Shown: positions 1 through 9,337, counted from the first letter of the stretch. The stretch: 64,000 nt of DNA from Gemmatimonadetes bacterium T265 (GCA_019973575.1 BPUI01000005.1:62001-126000), one strand, 5' to 3'. Numbers and translations: made by a program. The notes: a model not told the origin generated them from the sequence alone.

Positions 1-237
1 GCGCCACAGGTCGGCCGCGCGGCGCGCCGGCTGCTCAGCGACTCACTCGCCGCCACCCCCGGCCACCTACGCCGCTGGGCCGTCGCTCTCTCCGACGCGG
101 CCGTCCGCCTCGCCCCGCGGTTAGCCGCGGCGCTGCTCACCTTCGTCGTGTGTTACGCCGGCGCCGTCGAGGCGCTCGACTCGCTCGGCCTCAACCTAGG
201 CCGACGCGCCCGCGCCCGGCCCCGCCTTCCCCTATGA
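1..237 (+). CDS. 3' end of an unidentified gene (probable membrane protein)
   Basis: An open frame runs from the window edge to a TGA at 235-237. The last 78 residues contain a hydrophobic stretch (about residues 43-60, LAAALLTFVVCYAGAV) followed by a short basic tail rich in Arg and Pro, which suggests the C-terminal membrane segment of a protein whose main part lies outside the window. I do not recognise the family. The stop codon sits inside a perfect inverted repeat that begins the next intergenic space, which supports this being a true gene end. It could also be chance open frame in GC-rich DNA. Confidence 0.4.
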   Translation, partial: APQVGRAARRLLSDSLAATPGHLRRWAVALSDAAVRLAPRLAAALLTFVVCYAGAVEALDSLGLNLGRRARARPRLPL

Positions 238-260
238 TCGCGCCGCTGCGGCGCGATCAT
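234..260. terminator. Perfect hairpin at the end of the first gene
   Basis: The arms ATGATCGCGCCG and CGGCGCGATCAT are perfect 12-bp complements around a CTG loop. No T-run follows, so a factor-independent terminator is not proven. The position, overlapping the upstream stop codon and 19 bp before the DUF2254 start, fits termination or mRNA 3' end protection. Confidence 0.5.
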
Positions 261-278
261 AACAACGGTGAAGCGGGC

Positions 279-1596
279 ATGCTCAAGGTCGCCCTGGGTG
301 CCCCGCGCCGCGCGCGGGGCACGCTCACCGCCGCGCTCTGGACGCTGCCGATCGCTGTCGTCGGCGTCGCGCGAGTGGTGCTGTTCGTAGACTTCACGCC
401 GCGGCTGAGCGCCGACCTCCTCGCCCGCCACCGCGCGACCCCTCGGGGCCGGGGCGGACGACGCCCGCGGCATGCTCTCGACCATCGCAGGCTCGATGAT
501 CACCGTGTCCGGCGTGACGTTCTCGATCACCATCGCCGCGGTCGCGCAGGCGTCGGCCCAGTACACGCCGCGCGTGCTGCGCACCTTCATGGGCGACCGG
601 GCCAACCACGCGGTGCTCGGCGCCTACATCGGGATCTTCGCGTACTGCCTGATCGTGCTCCGCACCATCCGCGGCGGCTCGGAGGGCGTGTTCGTGCCGG
701 CAGCGGCGGCGCTCGGCGGGTTCCTGTTCGCGCTCACCGGGGCGGGCGTGCTCGTGTACTTCATCGTGCACATCAGTGAGTCGCTGCAGACCGCGTCGAT
801 CCTCGACCGCGTGCGTCGCGAGACCGACGCCGCCGTCGACCGCCTCGTCCCGGAACCGTTAGGCGCGGCCGAGGTCGGGGCGCTGGCCGGGGCCGCCTGG
901 CGCCCCGTCGCAGGCGGGTGCCCCGGGTACGTGCAGGCCGTCGATGACGGGCGGCGGCTGGCCTTCGCGCGCGAGCGGGGCGCGGTCGTGCGCATGCTCG
1001 CCGGCGTGGGCGACTTCGCCGTCGCGGGCGCGCCGCTCGCGGCGGTGACGGGGCGGGACCGCGGGGGCGGGGGGCTGGAACAGCTAGACGAATTGGCCGA
1101 CTGCTACGCCGTGCGCCCGTACCGCGTGGTCGCGCAGGACGCCGCATTCGGCGCGCAGGACGCCGCATTCGGGGTGCAGCAGCTCGTCGACGTCGCGCTC
1201 AAGGCGCTCTCGCCCGGGGTGAACGACACCACGACGGCGGTGACGTGCGTGGACCACCTGACGGCCGTGCTCGCGCGCGTGGCCGCACGGCACATGCCCG
1301 ACCTCGTGTGAACCGAGGGCGCCGCGGTGCGGGTGCTCGCCCGCGGGCGGACGTTCGACCGGCGCGTAGGGCGGGCGCTCGACGACGTGCGGCACCACGC
1401 CGCGGACAACGGCACCGTGCTCGGTCGACTGCTGGACGCGCTCGAGACGGTGGGCGGCGCCGCGCACGACCCGGTCCGGAGCCGGGTGCTGGCCGAATAC
1501 GGCGAGCGTGTAGCGGAGGCGGCCGCGCGCGCGGTCGCGGCACCCGACGACCGCGCGGCGCTCGCCGGGCGCGCCGGCCGTCCCAACCGTGTCTAA
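279..1596 (+). pseudogene. Decayed DUF2254 membrane protein
   Basis: The N-terminal part starts at ATG 279 with one hydrophobic segment (LTAALWTLPIAVVGVARVVLFV). The frame then shifts between about 440 and 470 into the frame that carries the family hallmark GMLSTIAGSMITVSGVTFSI and a second hydrophobic block. The frame is then broken by TGA at 1309-1311, but homologous sequence continues in the same frame to 1596 (RTFDRRVGRALDDVRHHA), matching the usual C-terminal domain. DUF2254 proteins are usually around 400-430 residues, close to the sum of these pieces. One frameshift plus one nonsense codon make a functional product unlikely. A 21-bp tandem duplication (AQDAAFG repeated) lies near 1135-1176, just before the conserved QQLVDVALKALSPG segment. 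Confidence 0.75.
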
Positions 1597-1602
1597 CGAC
1601 GC

Positions 1603-2574
1603 CTACCGGGACGGCGGGGACGGCGCCGCGGACCCGCCCGCCGCCCGCGCCCCGTTCCGCCCGCGCGCCGGCGCGTCGCCGGCCGCGTCGTCCGCACTGT
1701 TCCCGGTCTGGTCGTGGAAGAGCACCACGGTGTGCGGGAACGGCATGTCGATCTTGGCCGCGTCCAGCGCGTGCTTGATCCCCGTCGCCACGCGGTCGCG
1801 CACCGCGAGCACGTTGGCCTGGTGCGAGTCGGTCCAGAAGTACACGGCGAAGTTGACCGACGACCCCGCCAGCTCCTCGACGTACGCCGACGGCGCGGGG
1901 TCGGCGAGCACGCCCTCGGCCCCGCCGACCACGCGTAGGATCGCCGCGCGTGCCTCCTCGATCGAGTCGGGGTAGCCGACGCCGACCCCGAACTTGACGC
2001 GCCGCGTGGGATACGCGGTGCGTACGAGGATGCTGCTCGTGTACACGTCGCCATTCGGGAGGACGACGCGCTCGCCGTCGTAAGTCTTGAGCCGCGTCGA
2101 GCGGGTCGTAATCTCCTCGACCGTGCCCTCGAAGTCCTTGACGCGGATCTGGTCGCCGACGACGAACGGCTTGCGCAGGAGGATCAGGATGCCGGCGAAG
2201 AAGTTCTGCAGGATGTCCTTGAAGGCGAAGCCGACCGCGACCGACGTGACCCCCAGCCCCTGCACGAGCCCCGCGGGGGTGAACGATGGGAAAACGATGA
2301 CCGCCGCGACGAGCACGCCGAGCGCGGTGACGAGGATGACGGCGAGCTTGCCGAAGATGTCGGCCAGCTCGACGTCGAGCCGGGTGCGCTCGCCGGCCTC
2401 GTGCGCCACGCGGCGGACGAGGCGCCCGGCGACGTAGAAGAGCAGCAGGACGACCAGGCCGATGACGAAGTACGGGAGCCGCGCGAGGGAGCCGGCGACC
2501 ATGCCGCGCAGCGTCCGGGCGACGAGGCCGACGGCGTCGGTGGGGGACTGGAGTGGGGGGGCGGTCTGGAGCAT
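1603..2574 (-). CDS. Small-conductance mechanosensitive channel, MscS family
   Basis: MscS-type channels open under membrane tension and release osmolytes on osmotic downshock. From ATG 2574 the product is 323 residues, normal for the family: three N-terminal hydrophobic segments, with the pore-lining TM3 region near LGVTSVAVGFAFKDILQNFF, followed by the beta domain with the signature GDQIRVKDFEGTVEEI and VVLPNGDVY, then the alpha/beta cytosolic domain. The C-terminus ends in a low-complexity Ala/Gly/Arg tail. The frame is open further upstream, but that part is Arg-rich and lacks any channel features, so I use 2574. It is convergent with the DUF2254 remnant. The inner membrane is the expected location. 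Confidence 0.9.
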   Translation of the reverse strand: MLQTAPPLQSPTDAVGLVARTLRGMVAGSLARLPYFVIGLVVLLLFYVAGRLVRRVAHEAGERTRLDVELADIFGKLAVILVTALGVLVAAVIVFPSFTPAGLVQGLGVTSVAVGFAFKDILQNFFAGILILLRKPFVVGDQIRVKDFEGTVEEITTRSTRLKTYDGERVVLPNGDVYTSSILVRTAYPTRRVKFGVGVGYPDSIEEARAAILRVVGGAEGVLADPAPSAYVEELAGSSVNFAVYFWTDSHQANVLAVRDRVATGIKHALDAAKIDMPFPHTVVLFHDQTGNSADDAAGDAPARGRNGARAAGGSAAPSPPSR

Positions 2575-2669
2575 GGGGCGTGAGAGGACGATCCCGCGTG
2601 GACGGCGGCGACCGTGGTGCACAAACTGCGCGCGCCTCGCCCGCCGACCCTCACCATGACTCCCTGCTC

Positions 2670-3017
2670 GTGACCGCCCCCGCCACGGCTGCCCCCCCGG
2701 CCCCACGCCGCCCCCGCGCATCGAGCGCATCCTCGACGCGTTCGAGCGCGTCGCCGCGCGCGGCGTCTGGCGGCCCCGTGCTGCTCGCCGCCGGGGTCGC
2801 GGCGATGATCCGGGCCAACACCCCGCGGGCGGACGCCCACCCCCCTCGCTGGGCGGCAGAACCCGCGCTCCCCGTCGGGCCGATCGTCGCGCGCGGCACG
2901 CGGCACCACGTCGTCAACGACGCCCTAATGACCGCGTTTTGCTGTCGCGTCGCGATCAAGCGCGAAGTCCTCGTCGGCGAGCACGGCCGCCGGAAGGCCG
3001 GCGGCGCGGCGACGTGA
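2670..3017 (+). pseudogene. Truncated NhaA-type Na+/H+ antiporter, N-terminal fragment
   Basis: Starting at GTG 2670, one frame gives the initial residues, another gives RIERILDAFERVAARG (about 2719-2768), and a third segment to the TGA at 3015-3017 gives GGPVLLAAGVAAMIRANTP and VVNDALMTAFCC...AIKREVLVGE. These correspond in order to the N-terminus, TM1 and the H/TM2 'NDGLMAxFFFxVGLEIKRE' region of NhaA. The family is about 380-450 residues, so more than two thirds is missing and there is at least one frameshift. NhaA normally exchanges Na+ for H+ at the inner membrane; this copy cannot. Its last codon overlaps the likely GTG start of the DUF389 gene. Confidence 0.7.
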
Positions 3018-4789
3018 CCGCACCCACGGTTCGCCGCCGCCCCCGTCGGACGGGCTGGGCGCGCGCACGCCGCCGCGTGCGGCTCGCCGCGGTGTTGGCG
3101 CAGCGGCGCGCCGCCGCGGCGCTCGGCGTGTCGTGGGGCCGACGGACGGACACCGTCACGGCGATGCTCGAGGATAACGCCCGCCGCGCGCCGAGTTATT
3201 GGATTCAGCTCACGCTCGCAATGGGCATTGCGACGCTCGGCCTCGTGCTCAACAGCACGGCGGTCGTGATCGGCGCGATGCTCGTCTCGCCGCTCATGGG
3301 GCCCATCGTCGAGCTCGGGATGGGCTTCGCCGTTGGATCGCCATTGCTGACGCTCCGCGCGGCGGTCCGCGTGCTCCAGAGCGTGATCGCCGTGGTCGGG
3401 GGCGCCGCGGTGTTCACGCTCGCGCTGCCGTTCCACGACGTGACGGCCGAGATCGCGGGGCGCACGGCACCGACCGCGCTCGACCTGCTCGTCGCGGTGT
3501 GTTGTGCCCTCACGGCCGCGTACACCACGGTGCGCGCCGCGGCCGACACCACCGCGGCCGCGGCCGGCACCGCGATCGGCATCGCCCTCGTGCCACCGCT
3601 GTGCGTGATCGGGTACGGGCTCGGGACCGGCGGGCACGACATCGCCGCCGGCGCCACCCTGCTGTTCACGGCCAACTTCTCCGCGATCGTCGTCTTCTCC
3701 GTCCTCGTCTTCCTGGTGCTCGGCTACAACGGCGTGAACGCCGAGCACTTGGAGGCGCAGATGCGCGGGACCCCGCGCGCCCACCGCGAGCCGATCACGG
3801 ACTGGGCGCTTCGCGTGCCGGGCGCCCTGTTCGGATCACGCTACGGACTCGTCGTCCGCCTGGGCGTACCGGCGCTCGCGCTCGCCCTCGTCGCCGTTCC
3901 GCTCGCGCGCGCGCTCGACGAGGTCGCGTGGGAGGTGCGCGCCCGCACCGCGATCCGACAGCTGATCGCGGCGAACGCGCCAGAGGCCGTTCAGACGTCG
4001 GTCACGGTCGCGGACCACGCGGTGACCCTTCGCCTCGTCGTGCTCGCGTCCAGCACACAGGCGGCGCAGCTTGAACGGCGGCTTCAGGCCAGCATCGCGC
4101 GGGCGGTCGGCGGCGCGGCGCCCGACGTGACCGTCACGGCCGTCGCCGGCGCCGCGGCACTCGCCGCCGTCCTGCGCGACGTGCGGCTCACCCGTCGCGA
4201 CCCGGCTCCCCCACCGTCCCCGCCCACAGCGCCGCCCGCCGTGACCTTTCGCGACCGCGTAGCCGCCGTCCTCACCGCGCGCTGGCCCGCCACGACCGTG
4301 GGCCCACTCGTCAGTTGGGATGCCGCCGTCCTCGCGCCCGCGGCTGACTCGTCCGCCGTGGCGCGTCCTTCCACGCCGGCGGCCGCATTCGCCCTCCGGT
4401 CGACCGCCGCGCCCGCGCCGGTCGACGTGACGGTGCGGTACGTCGGCGCTCCCCTCGGAGCACCCGCGACCGCGATGCTGGCGTCGGCGCTGACCGAGGC
4501 ACTCGGTGCAGCGACGCGCGTGACCGTCGCATCCGTGCCGCCCGGTCCGATCGTCGCGCCACCCCAGCGACCGACGCGCTGGCTCGCGACCGTGTCCCCC
4601 GTACTCGCCGCGGTCGCGAGCACGCCGGGCGTGTGGGCGTGCGTCGACGAACCCGCCCGGCCGACCGCGCGTGTGGCCCGACGTGCCATCACGAGGAGCG
4701 CCGTCGCGGGTCTCGGACGCCTGCACGTCACGCGTGGGCCTCACTGGGCACTTCGCGTCGCGCTCGGCGGGTGCACGACAACGAAGTGA
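3014..4789 (+). CDS. DUF389 family membrane protein
   Basis: The DUF389 core lies at about residues 55-270: SYWIQLTLAMGIATLGLVLNSTAVVIGAMLVSPLMGPI, then several hydrophobic segments including a glycine-rich GTAIGIALVPPLCVIGYGL. The function of the family is not established; proteins are polytopic inner-membrane proteins. A C-terminal soluble region of about 250 residues, rich in Ala, Pro and Thr, follows. I chose GTG 3014 because it overlaps the end of the NhaA remnant in GTGA fashion; an upstream GTG/ATG start in the same frame adds only Arg-rich sequence. The gene looks intact, in contrast to its neighbours. Confidence 0.75.
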   Translation: MTAPTVRRRPRRTGWARARRRVRLAAVLAQRRAAAALGVSWGRRTDTVTAMLEDNARRAPSYWIQLTLAMGIATLGLVLNSTAVVIGAMLVSPLMGPIVELGMGFAVGSPLLTLRAAVRVLQSVIAVVGGAAVFTLALPFHDVTAEIAGRTAPTALDLLVAVCCALTAAYTTVRAAADTTAAAAGTAIGIALVPPLCVIGYGLGTGGHDIAAGATLLFTANFSAIVVFSVLVFLVLGYNGVNAEHLEAQMRGTPRAHREPITDWALRVPGALFGSRYGLVVRLGVPALALALVAVPLARALDEVAWEVRARTAIRQLIAANAPEAVQTSVTVADHAVTLRLVVLASSTQAAQLERRLQASIARAVGGAAPDVTVTAVAGAAALAAVLRDVRLTRRDPAPPPSPPTAPPAVTFRDRVAAVLTARWPATTVGPLVSWDAAVLAPAADSSAVARPSTPAAAFALRSTAAPAPVDVTVRYVGAPLGAPATAMLASALTEALGAATRVTVASVPPGPIVAPPQRPTRWLATVSPVLAAVASTPGVWACVDEPARPTARVARRAITRSAVAGLGRLHVTRGPHWALRVALGGCTTTK

Positions 4790-4880
4790 CGCGCGCGGAC
4801 GACGGGGCGAGCTGCCTTGCACGATGTCCGCAGCCGCTTGGTTTCCAGACGCGGGGTCCCGAATCCAATCCACCGCCGCG

Positions 4881-5608
4881 ATGCCACCGCACTGGCTGAC
4901 CGTGCTGTCCTGGGTGTCGTTGGGCGCCGCCGCGCTCTCGCCGGTCGCCATTCTCGCCGACAACTACGTCTTTGGGCATCGGCAGCGGATGCGCGTGATG
5001 GAAGCCGTGTGGCCGGTCACCGCGCTCTACTTCGGCCCCGTCGCGGTCTGGGCGTACTACCGGTGGGCGCGCGCCGCGGCGCCGCATACGGGCATGCACG
5101 GCGACCACCCACCCCATGCCAACGCTGGGCGTGCGAAGATGGCCATGCCGATGGCGTCGCTGGACCGCCCGTTCTGGTAGAGCATCGCCATCGGCGTCAG
5201 CCACTGCGGCGCGGGCTGCACGCTCGGCGACGTCGTCGGCGAGGTCTCGTCGTCTCGGCCGGCCTGACCCCGTTCGGCGTGCGACTCGGTGCCATGTACG
5301 CCGTCGACTTCGCGATCGCCTTTCTGCTCGGGATCGTCTTCCCGTACGTCGCCGCCGCGCCGATGCGCGGGCTCGGGTTCAAGGACGGCGTGGTCGCGGC
5401 GTTGTAGGCCGACACCCTGTCGGTGATCGCCGTCGAGGTCGGCATGTTCGGGTGGATGGCGTTGCTGTACTTTGTCGTCCGCCCGCGAGTCGAGGCCAAT
5501 CAGGTCGAGTACTGGTTTCTCATCCAGCTCGGCATGGTGCTCGGCTTCGCGACGAGCGATCCGGCGAACGGGTGGCTGATCAAGTGCGGCATCAAAGAAC
5601 GGATGTAG
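4881..5608 (+). pseudogene. Decayed DUF4396 membrane protein (second copy)
   Basis: The sequence reads as the same family as the intact gene at 17993-18700: EAVWPVTALYFGPVAVWAYYRW, then SHCGAGCTLGDVV, then PMRGLGFKDGV, ADTLSVIAVEVGMFGWMALLYFVV. It is broken by TAG at 5178-5180, a frameshift near 5240-5250 and TAG at 5405-5407. The first TAG replaces what is probably a Gln or similar after DRPFW, the second a Lys before ADTLS. The His/Cys motif SHCGAGC is conserved in both copies and may bind metal or heme (inference). The intact copy is in the same orientation about 13 kb away, so this is a redundant paralogue in decay. Confidence 0.8.
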
Positions 5609-5656
5609 GAACCGGGGCGGTGCGCCGGCGCCGCTCGGCGTCGGGCGCCGCCTCGG

Positions 5657-6739
5657 TCACGGCGTGACGAAGAAGAAGGCCAGCGCGAGGAGCGCGTAGC
5701 CCGCGATCAGCAGCACGCCTTCGAACCACGTCGTCTCGCCATCGGCCGCGATCGCGTTGACCGTGAACGCGGCGGCCGCGATCGCGACCAACTCGAGCGG
5801 GCGAAAGACGAGGTTCATCGGGTGCCTGGTGAAGCGAGACACGATGACCAGCGCCGGCGCCATGAAGAGCGCGACCTGCGTGGACGACCCGACGGTGATG
5901 CTCATGACGAGGCCCATCCGGTCCTGCCGCGCGAAGTAGCCCGCCGAGATGAACTCGGCCGCGTTGCCGAGGATGGCGAGTACGACCACGCCGAGGAAGA
6001 ACGGCGTGAGCCCGAGCTGCCCCGCCGTCGCTTCGAGCGCGTCCGAGACGAGCTTCGCCATCCACGCGATCGCGGCCGTGGCGCCGACGAGCACGGCGAT
6101 CGCGCGCCAGACGGGCCATGCGTTCTCGCCCCGGTCCGCCGCCTCGCCATCGTCGTCGCCGCGGATGGCGAACACGTCGCGGTGCGTGACGAGCGTGTAG
6201 GCGAGGTTGGCGGCGTAGACGAGGATCAGCACCACCGACGCGCCGAGACTCAGGCGCTCGTCGAGGCGGCCAGCGGTCGGGCTCCCGCGGAGGCCGCGCT
6301 CGGTGGAGTCGAACAGCGCCGGGACGAGGAGCGCGAACACGGAGAGCATGAGCAGGCTGGCGAGCAGTCCGGCGCGCTCGCGCGTGAACGTCTGGTGTTC
6401 GCGCCCCCAGCTGCCGATGACGATCGCGATCCCGAGCGCGAGCAGGCTGTTCCCGATGATCGAGCCCGTGATCTGCGCCTTGACGACGTCCTGGTGCCCG
6501 CCGGCGAGCACAAACAGCGCGAGGATCAGCTCCGCGGCGTTGCCGAACGTGATGTTCAGCAGGCCGCCGGTCGCGGCCCCGGCCACGCGCGCGAGCTGCT
6601 CGGTGGCGCGCCGGATCCACTCGGCCAGCGGCACGATGGCGAGCGCCGCGCCGGCGAACGTCCAGAGCGGCGGCGCGTGGACGAGGTACGCCAGCGCGAG
6701 CGCGGCCGGGACGAGGAGCAGGAGGAGAAGGAAGAGCAC
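5657..6739 (-). CDS. Calcium/proton antiporter, CaCA superfamily
   Basis: The protein shows the two alpha repeats of Ca2+/H+ exchangers: [21 protein letters not shown] in the first half (about residues 52-72) and [17 protein letters not shown] in the second, each with the essential GNAAE Glu. About eleven hydrophobic segments and an acidic loop ([12 protein letters not shown]) between the halves match the CAX/YfkE-like layout; 360 residues is the usual size. No ATG is available; GTG 6739 leaves 28 bp after the cytochrome gene. Family function is export of Ca2+ in exchange for protons at the cytoplasmic membrane. As the last gene of a run that encodes a metal-dependent dehydrogenase, a role in Ca2+ or lanthanide handling is possible, but that is inference. 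Confidence 0.85.
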   Translation of the reverse strand: MLFLLLLLLVPAALALAYLVHAPPLWTFAGAALAIVPLAEWIRRATEQLARVAGAATGGLLNITFGNAAELILALFVLAGGHQDVVKAQITGSIIGNSLLALGIAIVIGSWGREHQTFTRERAGLLASLLMLSVFALLVPALFDSTERGLRGSPTAGRLDERLSLGASVVLILVYAANLAYTLVTHRDVFAIRGDDDGEAADRGENAWPVWRAIAVLVGATAAIAWMAKLVSDALEATAGQLGLTPFFLGVVVLAILGNAAEFISAGYFARQDRMGLVMSITVGSSTQVALFMAPALVIVSRFTRHPMNLVFRPLELVAIAAAAFTVNAIAADGETTWFEGVLLIAGYALLALAFFFVTP

Positions 6740-6767
6740 CGGGCGCGGCGGCGGGCGGCGCGCCGCG

Positions 6768-7190
6768 TCAGCGCAGCGTGTACAGGTACGCCGCCATGTC
6801 GCGCGCGTCGCGCTCGGTGACACCGAGGTTAGGCATCGCCGTGCCGGGTTCGATGGACTGCGGATTCCGGAGCCACTGTACGAGCATGTCGGGCTCGTTG
6901 GGCGCCTCACCGCCGATGTTCGCCCGGCGCCCGAACGCCGTGAGCGGCGGGCCCACGGTGCCGACGGCCGCGCGGATGCCGGGGATCATGTGGCAGGCGC
7001 CGCAGCCGTACTTGCCGACCGCCGCCCGGCCCCGGTCGACGCGCCCACCCGCCACGGTGCGGTACGGCTCGCCCTCGGCGGCCGCGCCGTGGCACCCCGC
7101 GGCGCCGGCCGCCAGCACGCCGCCTAACGTCAGGGCCGCCGCCGCGCCCAGCGCGCGCCGCATCCCCCGCCCCGTCCTCCGGTCGCTCAT
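6768..7190 (-). CDS. Monoheme c-type cytochrome, probable lipoprotein
   Basis: One heme-binding site CGACH lies near residue 65, and the distal Met is probably in GTAMPNLGV near residue 120. The N-terminus has a hydrophobic signal that ends in AAGC, a plausible lipobox, so the protein is likely tethered on the outer face of the inner membrane. The start at ATG 7190 is supported by GGAGGAGGGC just upstream. Single-domain class I cytochromes of about 140 residues shuttle electrons between periplasmic dehydrogenases and oxidases. It follows ctaG and precedes the Ca2+/H+ antiporter in the same direction, so it probably belongs to the dehydrogenase/oxidase operon. Confidence 0.85.
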   Translation of the reverse strand: MSDRRTGRGMRRALGAAAALTLGGVLAAGAAGCHGAAAEGEPYRTVAGGRVDRGRAAVGKYGCGACHMIPGIRAAVGTVGPPLTAFGRRANIGGEAPNEPDMLVQWLRNPQSIEPGTAMPNLGVTERDARDMAAYLYTLR

Positions 7191-7231
7191 GCCCTCCTCC
7201 CGGTCCCGCGCGTCCGTCGTCCCACGCCGCC

Positions 7232-8200
7232 TCACGCCGCGCGCCCCCCGGCCGCGGCGAGTTCGATCGCGTCGGTGGCCGCGTCGTCGCGCAACCACTC
7301 GCGGCACATCACCAGCGCCGCCCCGAGGTAGACCACCCCCGCCGGCACCCACATGATCAGCCCGGCGAGCTGCTGGTCTGCGAGCGGCATCAGCCCCCAC
7401 GGCGCGGTCGTCGCCAGGTGCCCCTGGTACCACGGCCGCCGCGCGAAGGTCAGGATCGCGCCGAGCCCGCCCATCACCGCACTGGCCGCGGTCACGTAGA
7501 GCACCGCAGCCCCGTAGCCGAGCCGCCGCCGCCCGGTGCGCTGCAGCACCGCCCACCAGAACAGCACCCCCGTCGCCAGAAACGTCGCGTGCTCGGCCGC
7601 GTGCACGGCCGGGCGGCGGAGCGCCACGTCGTACGGGCCGGGCAGGTGCCAGACGAGCAGCGCCCCCACGTGCAGCACCCAGACCACCGCGGGCGCGGTG
7701 AGCGCCCCGGCCGCGGCCGGCAGGAGCGCGGCGCGGGCCCACCACCGGCCGATCCGCCGCCGGGTGGGCGCCGGGAAGGCCCAGAGGAGCGGCAGGAGCG
7801 CCTCGCCGAGCGCGAGCAGCGGCGCGGCGACGGTGATCAGCACGAGGTGCTGCACCATGTGCGCCGAAAACAGCGCCTCGGCGGCCGCGTCGAGCGGCGA
7901 GACGAGGGCGAGGAGCACGGCCGCGACGCCCGCCGCGAAGGCCGACGCGCGCGCGCGGCTCACCACGCGCCCGCCCCCCGCGCGCGCCCAGAGCCGCCGC
8001 ACCCCGGCCGCGTACCACGCCAGCAGGGCGAGCGAGCCGAGCACCGTGACCGGCTCCCAGCACCAGGCCGTCCAGAGGTCGTGCGGCGCGGGCGCGCGCC
8101 CGGGGTGCGCGAGCGCGGCGCGCGGGAGCGCCAGCGCGAGCCCGAACGCGGCCGCCCGCGCGGCCGCCGCCGTCCCGCCCGACGACACGCCTAACGCCAC
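7232..8200 (-). CDS. ctaG: Cytochrome c oxidase assembly factor, caa3_CtaG type
   Basis: Polytopic membrane protein of about 322 residues with the features of the caa3_CtaG family: HDLWTAWCWEP, LFSAHMVQHLVLITVAAPLLALGEALLPLLW, HHATF-like HAAEHATFLATGVLFWW, and the C-terminal PLADQQLAGLIMWVPAGVVYLGAALVM. The family (Bacillus CtaG) is needed for maturation of caa3 oxidase, probably in copper delivery to CuB. There is no ATG; GTG 8200 lies 2 bp after the upstream stop, while GTG 8212 or 8188 are alternatives. Located directly downstream of the oxidase structural genes, consistent with its role. Confidence 0.85.
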   Translation of the reverse strand: MALGVSSGGTAAAARAAAFGLALALPRAALAHPGRAPAPHDLWTAWCWEPVTVLGSLALLAWYAAGVRRLWARAGGGRVVSRARASAFAAGVAAVLLALVSPLDAAAEALFSAHMVQHLVLITVAAPLLALGEALLPLLWAFPAPTRRRIGRWWARAALLPAAAGALTAPAVVWVLHVGALLVWHLPGPYDVALRRPAVHAAEHATFLATGVLFWWAVLQRTGRRRLGYGAAVLYVTAASAVMGGLGAILTFARRPWYQGHLATTAPWGLMPLADQQLAGLIMWVPAGVVYLGAALVMCREWLRDDAATDAIELAAAGGRAA

Positions 8201-8202
8201 GC

Positions 8203-8727
8203 CTACCGACACGTCGGGACGACGAACAGCGGCACGCCGTTCAGGACCACGCCGAGCAGGAACAGCCCGCTGATCATCACCCCCGCGAAGGCCATGAACC
8301 GCGTGCGCCCCTCGCCCACCTCGCCGACCGACGTGGCCCGCGGCATCCCGCCGGGCGCGCCGTGCTGGTGCTCGTCGCGCGTCGCCCGCCAGCTCCGCAG
8401 GGCGACGGCCCCCACAGCGAGCGATCCGGCGAGCGCGACGAGGCTCACCACGAGCGCCGTCGTCCACACGCCGCCCGCCTCGGGGCGCGCGAGCGGGATA
8501 CGCTGCGGGTAGCAGAAGTGCGAGAGTACGGGGTAGTCGACCAGTGTCTGTAGCGACCAGAGCACCGGCACGCCGAACAGGCCGACCCACAGCGCCAAGG
8601 GGTGCACGCGGTCGCGATGCGGCGCGGGGTGGTCGGGCGGCGGGTTCCCGCCCGGCCGGTTCTCGCCCGGCCGGTTCTCGCCCCGCTGGTCATCCCGGCC
8701 AGCGTCCGGCGCGGCGGCACGCGTCAC
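8203..8727 (-). CDS. Oxidase-linked membrane protein, unidentified
   Basis: About 174 residues. The N-terminus carries a short repeat (GENRP twice, then GGNPP). Three hydrophobic segments follow: LALWVGLFGVPVLWSLQTLV, TALVVSLVALAGSLAVGAVAL and FMAFAGVMISGLFLLGVVLNG. Conserved-looking residues include CYPQRIP between the first two and a terminal PTCR. I do not recognise a named family, but the position between COX III and CtaG suggests an accessory or extra small subunit of the caa3-type oxidase. Start is either GTG 8727 or TTG 8736; the latter would overlap the COX III stop. Confidence 0.65.
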   Translation of the reverse strand: MTRAAAPDAGRDDQRGENRPGENRPGGNPPPDHPAPHRDRVHPLALWVGLFGVPVLWSLQTLVDYPVLSHFCYPQRIPLARPEAGGVWTTALVVSLVALAGSLAVGAVALRSWRATRDEHQHGAPGGMPRATSVGEVGEGRTRFMAFAGVMISGLFLLGVVLNGVPLFVVPTCR

Positions 8728-8728
8728 G

Positions 8729-9337
8729 TCAGACAAGGCGCGGCGCCAGGTAGAGGGACGAGAACACCACGAGCCACACCGCGTCGACGAAGTGCCAGTA
8801 GAGCGCCGTGTTGCTCACCGCGAGATGGTGCCGCGCGTCGAAGTGCCCGGCCAGCGCGCGCGCCTCCGCCACCGCGATCATCAGGAGCCCGGCGGCCACG
8901 TGCATCCCGTGGAAGCCCGTGATGAAGTAGAACGCGGACGAGTACACGCCGCGCGTGAGCCCGAACGCGCTCCGGCTCCACTCGACGCCCTGGAAGGCGA
9001 GGAACGTCGCGCCCATCGCGAACGTCAGCAGCAACCCGAGCCGGAGCGCACCCTGCGCTCCCCGGCGCGCCGACGCCTCGGCCCACCACATCGCCCCGCT
9101 GCTCGCCACGAGCAGCGCCGTGTTGGGGAGCGCGACCCGCAGCGGCGGCGGCCCGTCGGGGGGCCACCCGTTCGCCATCGACTGCAGGTAGAAATAGGCG
9201 AACAGCAGGTACGCGAAGAACGACGCCTCGGTGGCGATGACGAGGATCATCCCCCACCGCCCGGGCGAGCGCGACTCGCGCCCGCCGAAGGGCAGCCCGC
9301 GCGCGTCAATCGCCGTCGCGGGGCCGGCGGTCGTCAC
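8729..9337 (-). CDS. ctaE: Cytochrome c oxidase subunit III
   Basis: 202 residues with five hydrophobic segments. Family hallmarks are WGMILVIATEASFFAYLLFAYFYL with its conserved Glu, LAFQGVEW, and the C-terminal FITGFHGMHVAAGLLM ... HFDARHHLAVSNTALYWHFVDAVWLVVF. This matches the short five-helix form seen in caa3 and bo3 oxidases. GTG 9337 gives a GTGA overlap with the end of subunit I. Subunit III stabilises the catalytic subunit and contains no metal centres. Part of the ctaC-ctaD-ctaE block. Confidence 0.92.
   Translation of the reverse strand: MTTAGPATAIDARGLPFGGRESRSPGRWGMILVIATEASFFAYLLFAYFYLQSMANGWPPDGPPPLRVALPNTALLVASSGAMWWAEASARRGAQGALRLGLLLTFAMGATFLAFQGVEWSRSAFGLTRGVYSSAFYFITGFHGMHVAAGLLMIAVAEARALAGHFDARHHLAVSNTALYWHFVDAVWLVVFSSLYLAPRLV

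Noticed and set aside
5178-5407. TAG codons read as sense (recoding) in the DUF4396 copy
   Set aside because: There is also a frameshift between them and an intact paralogue exists, so ordinary decay is simpler than recoding.
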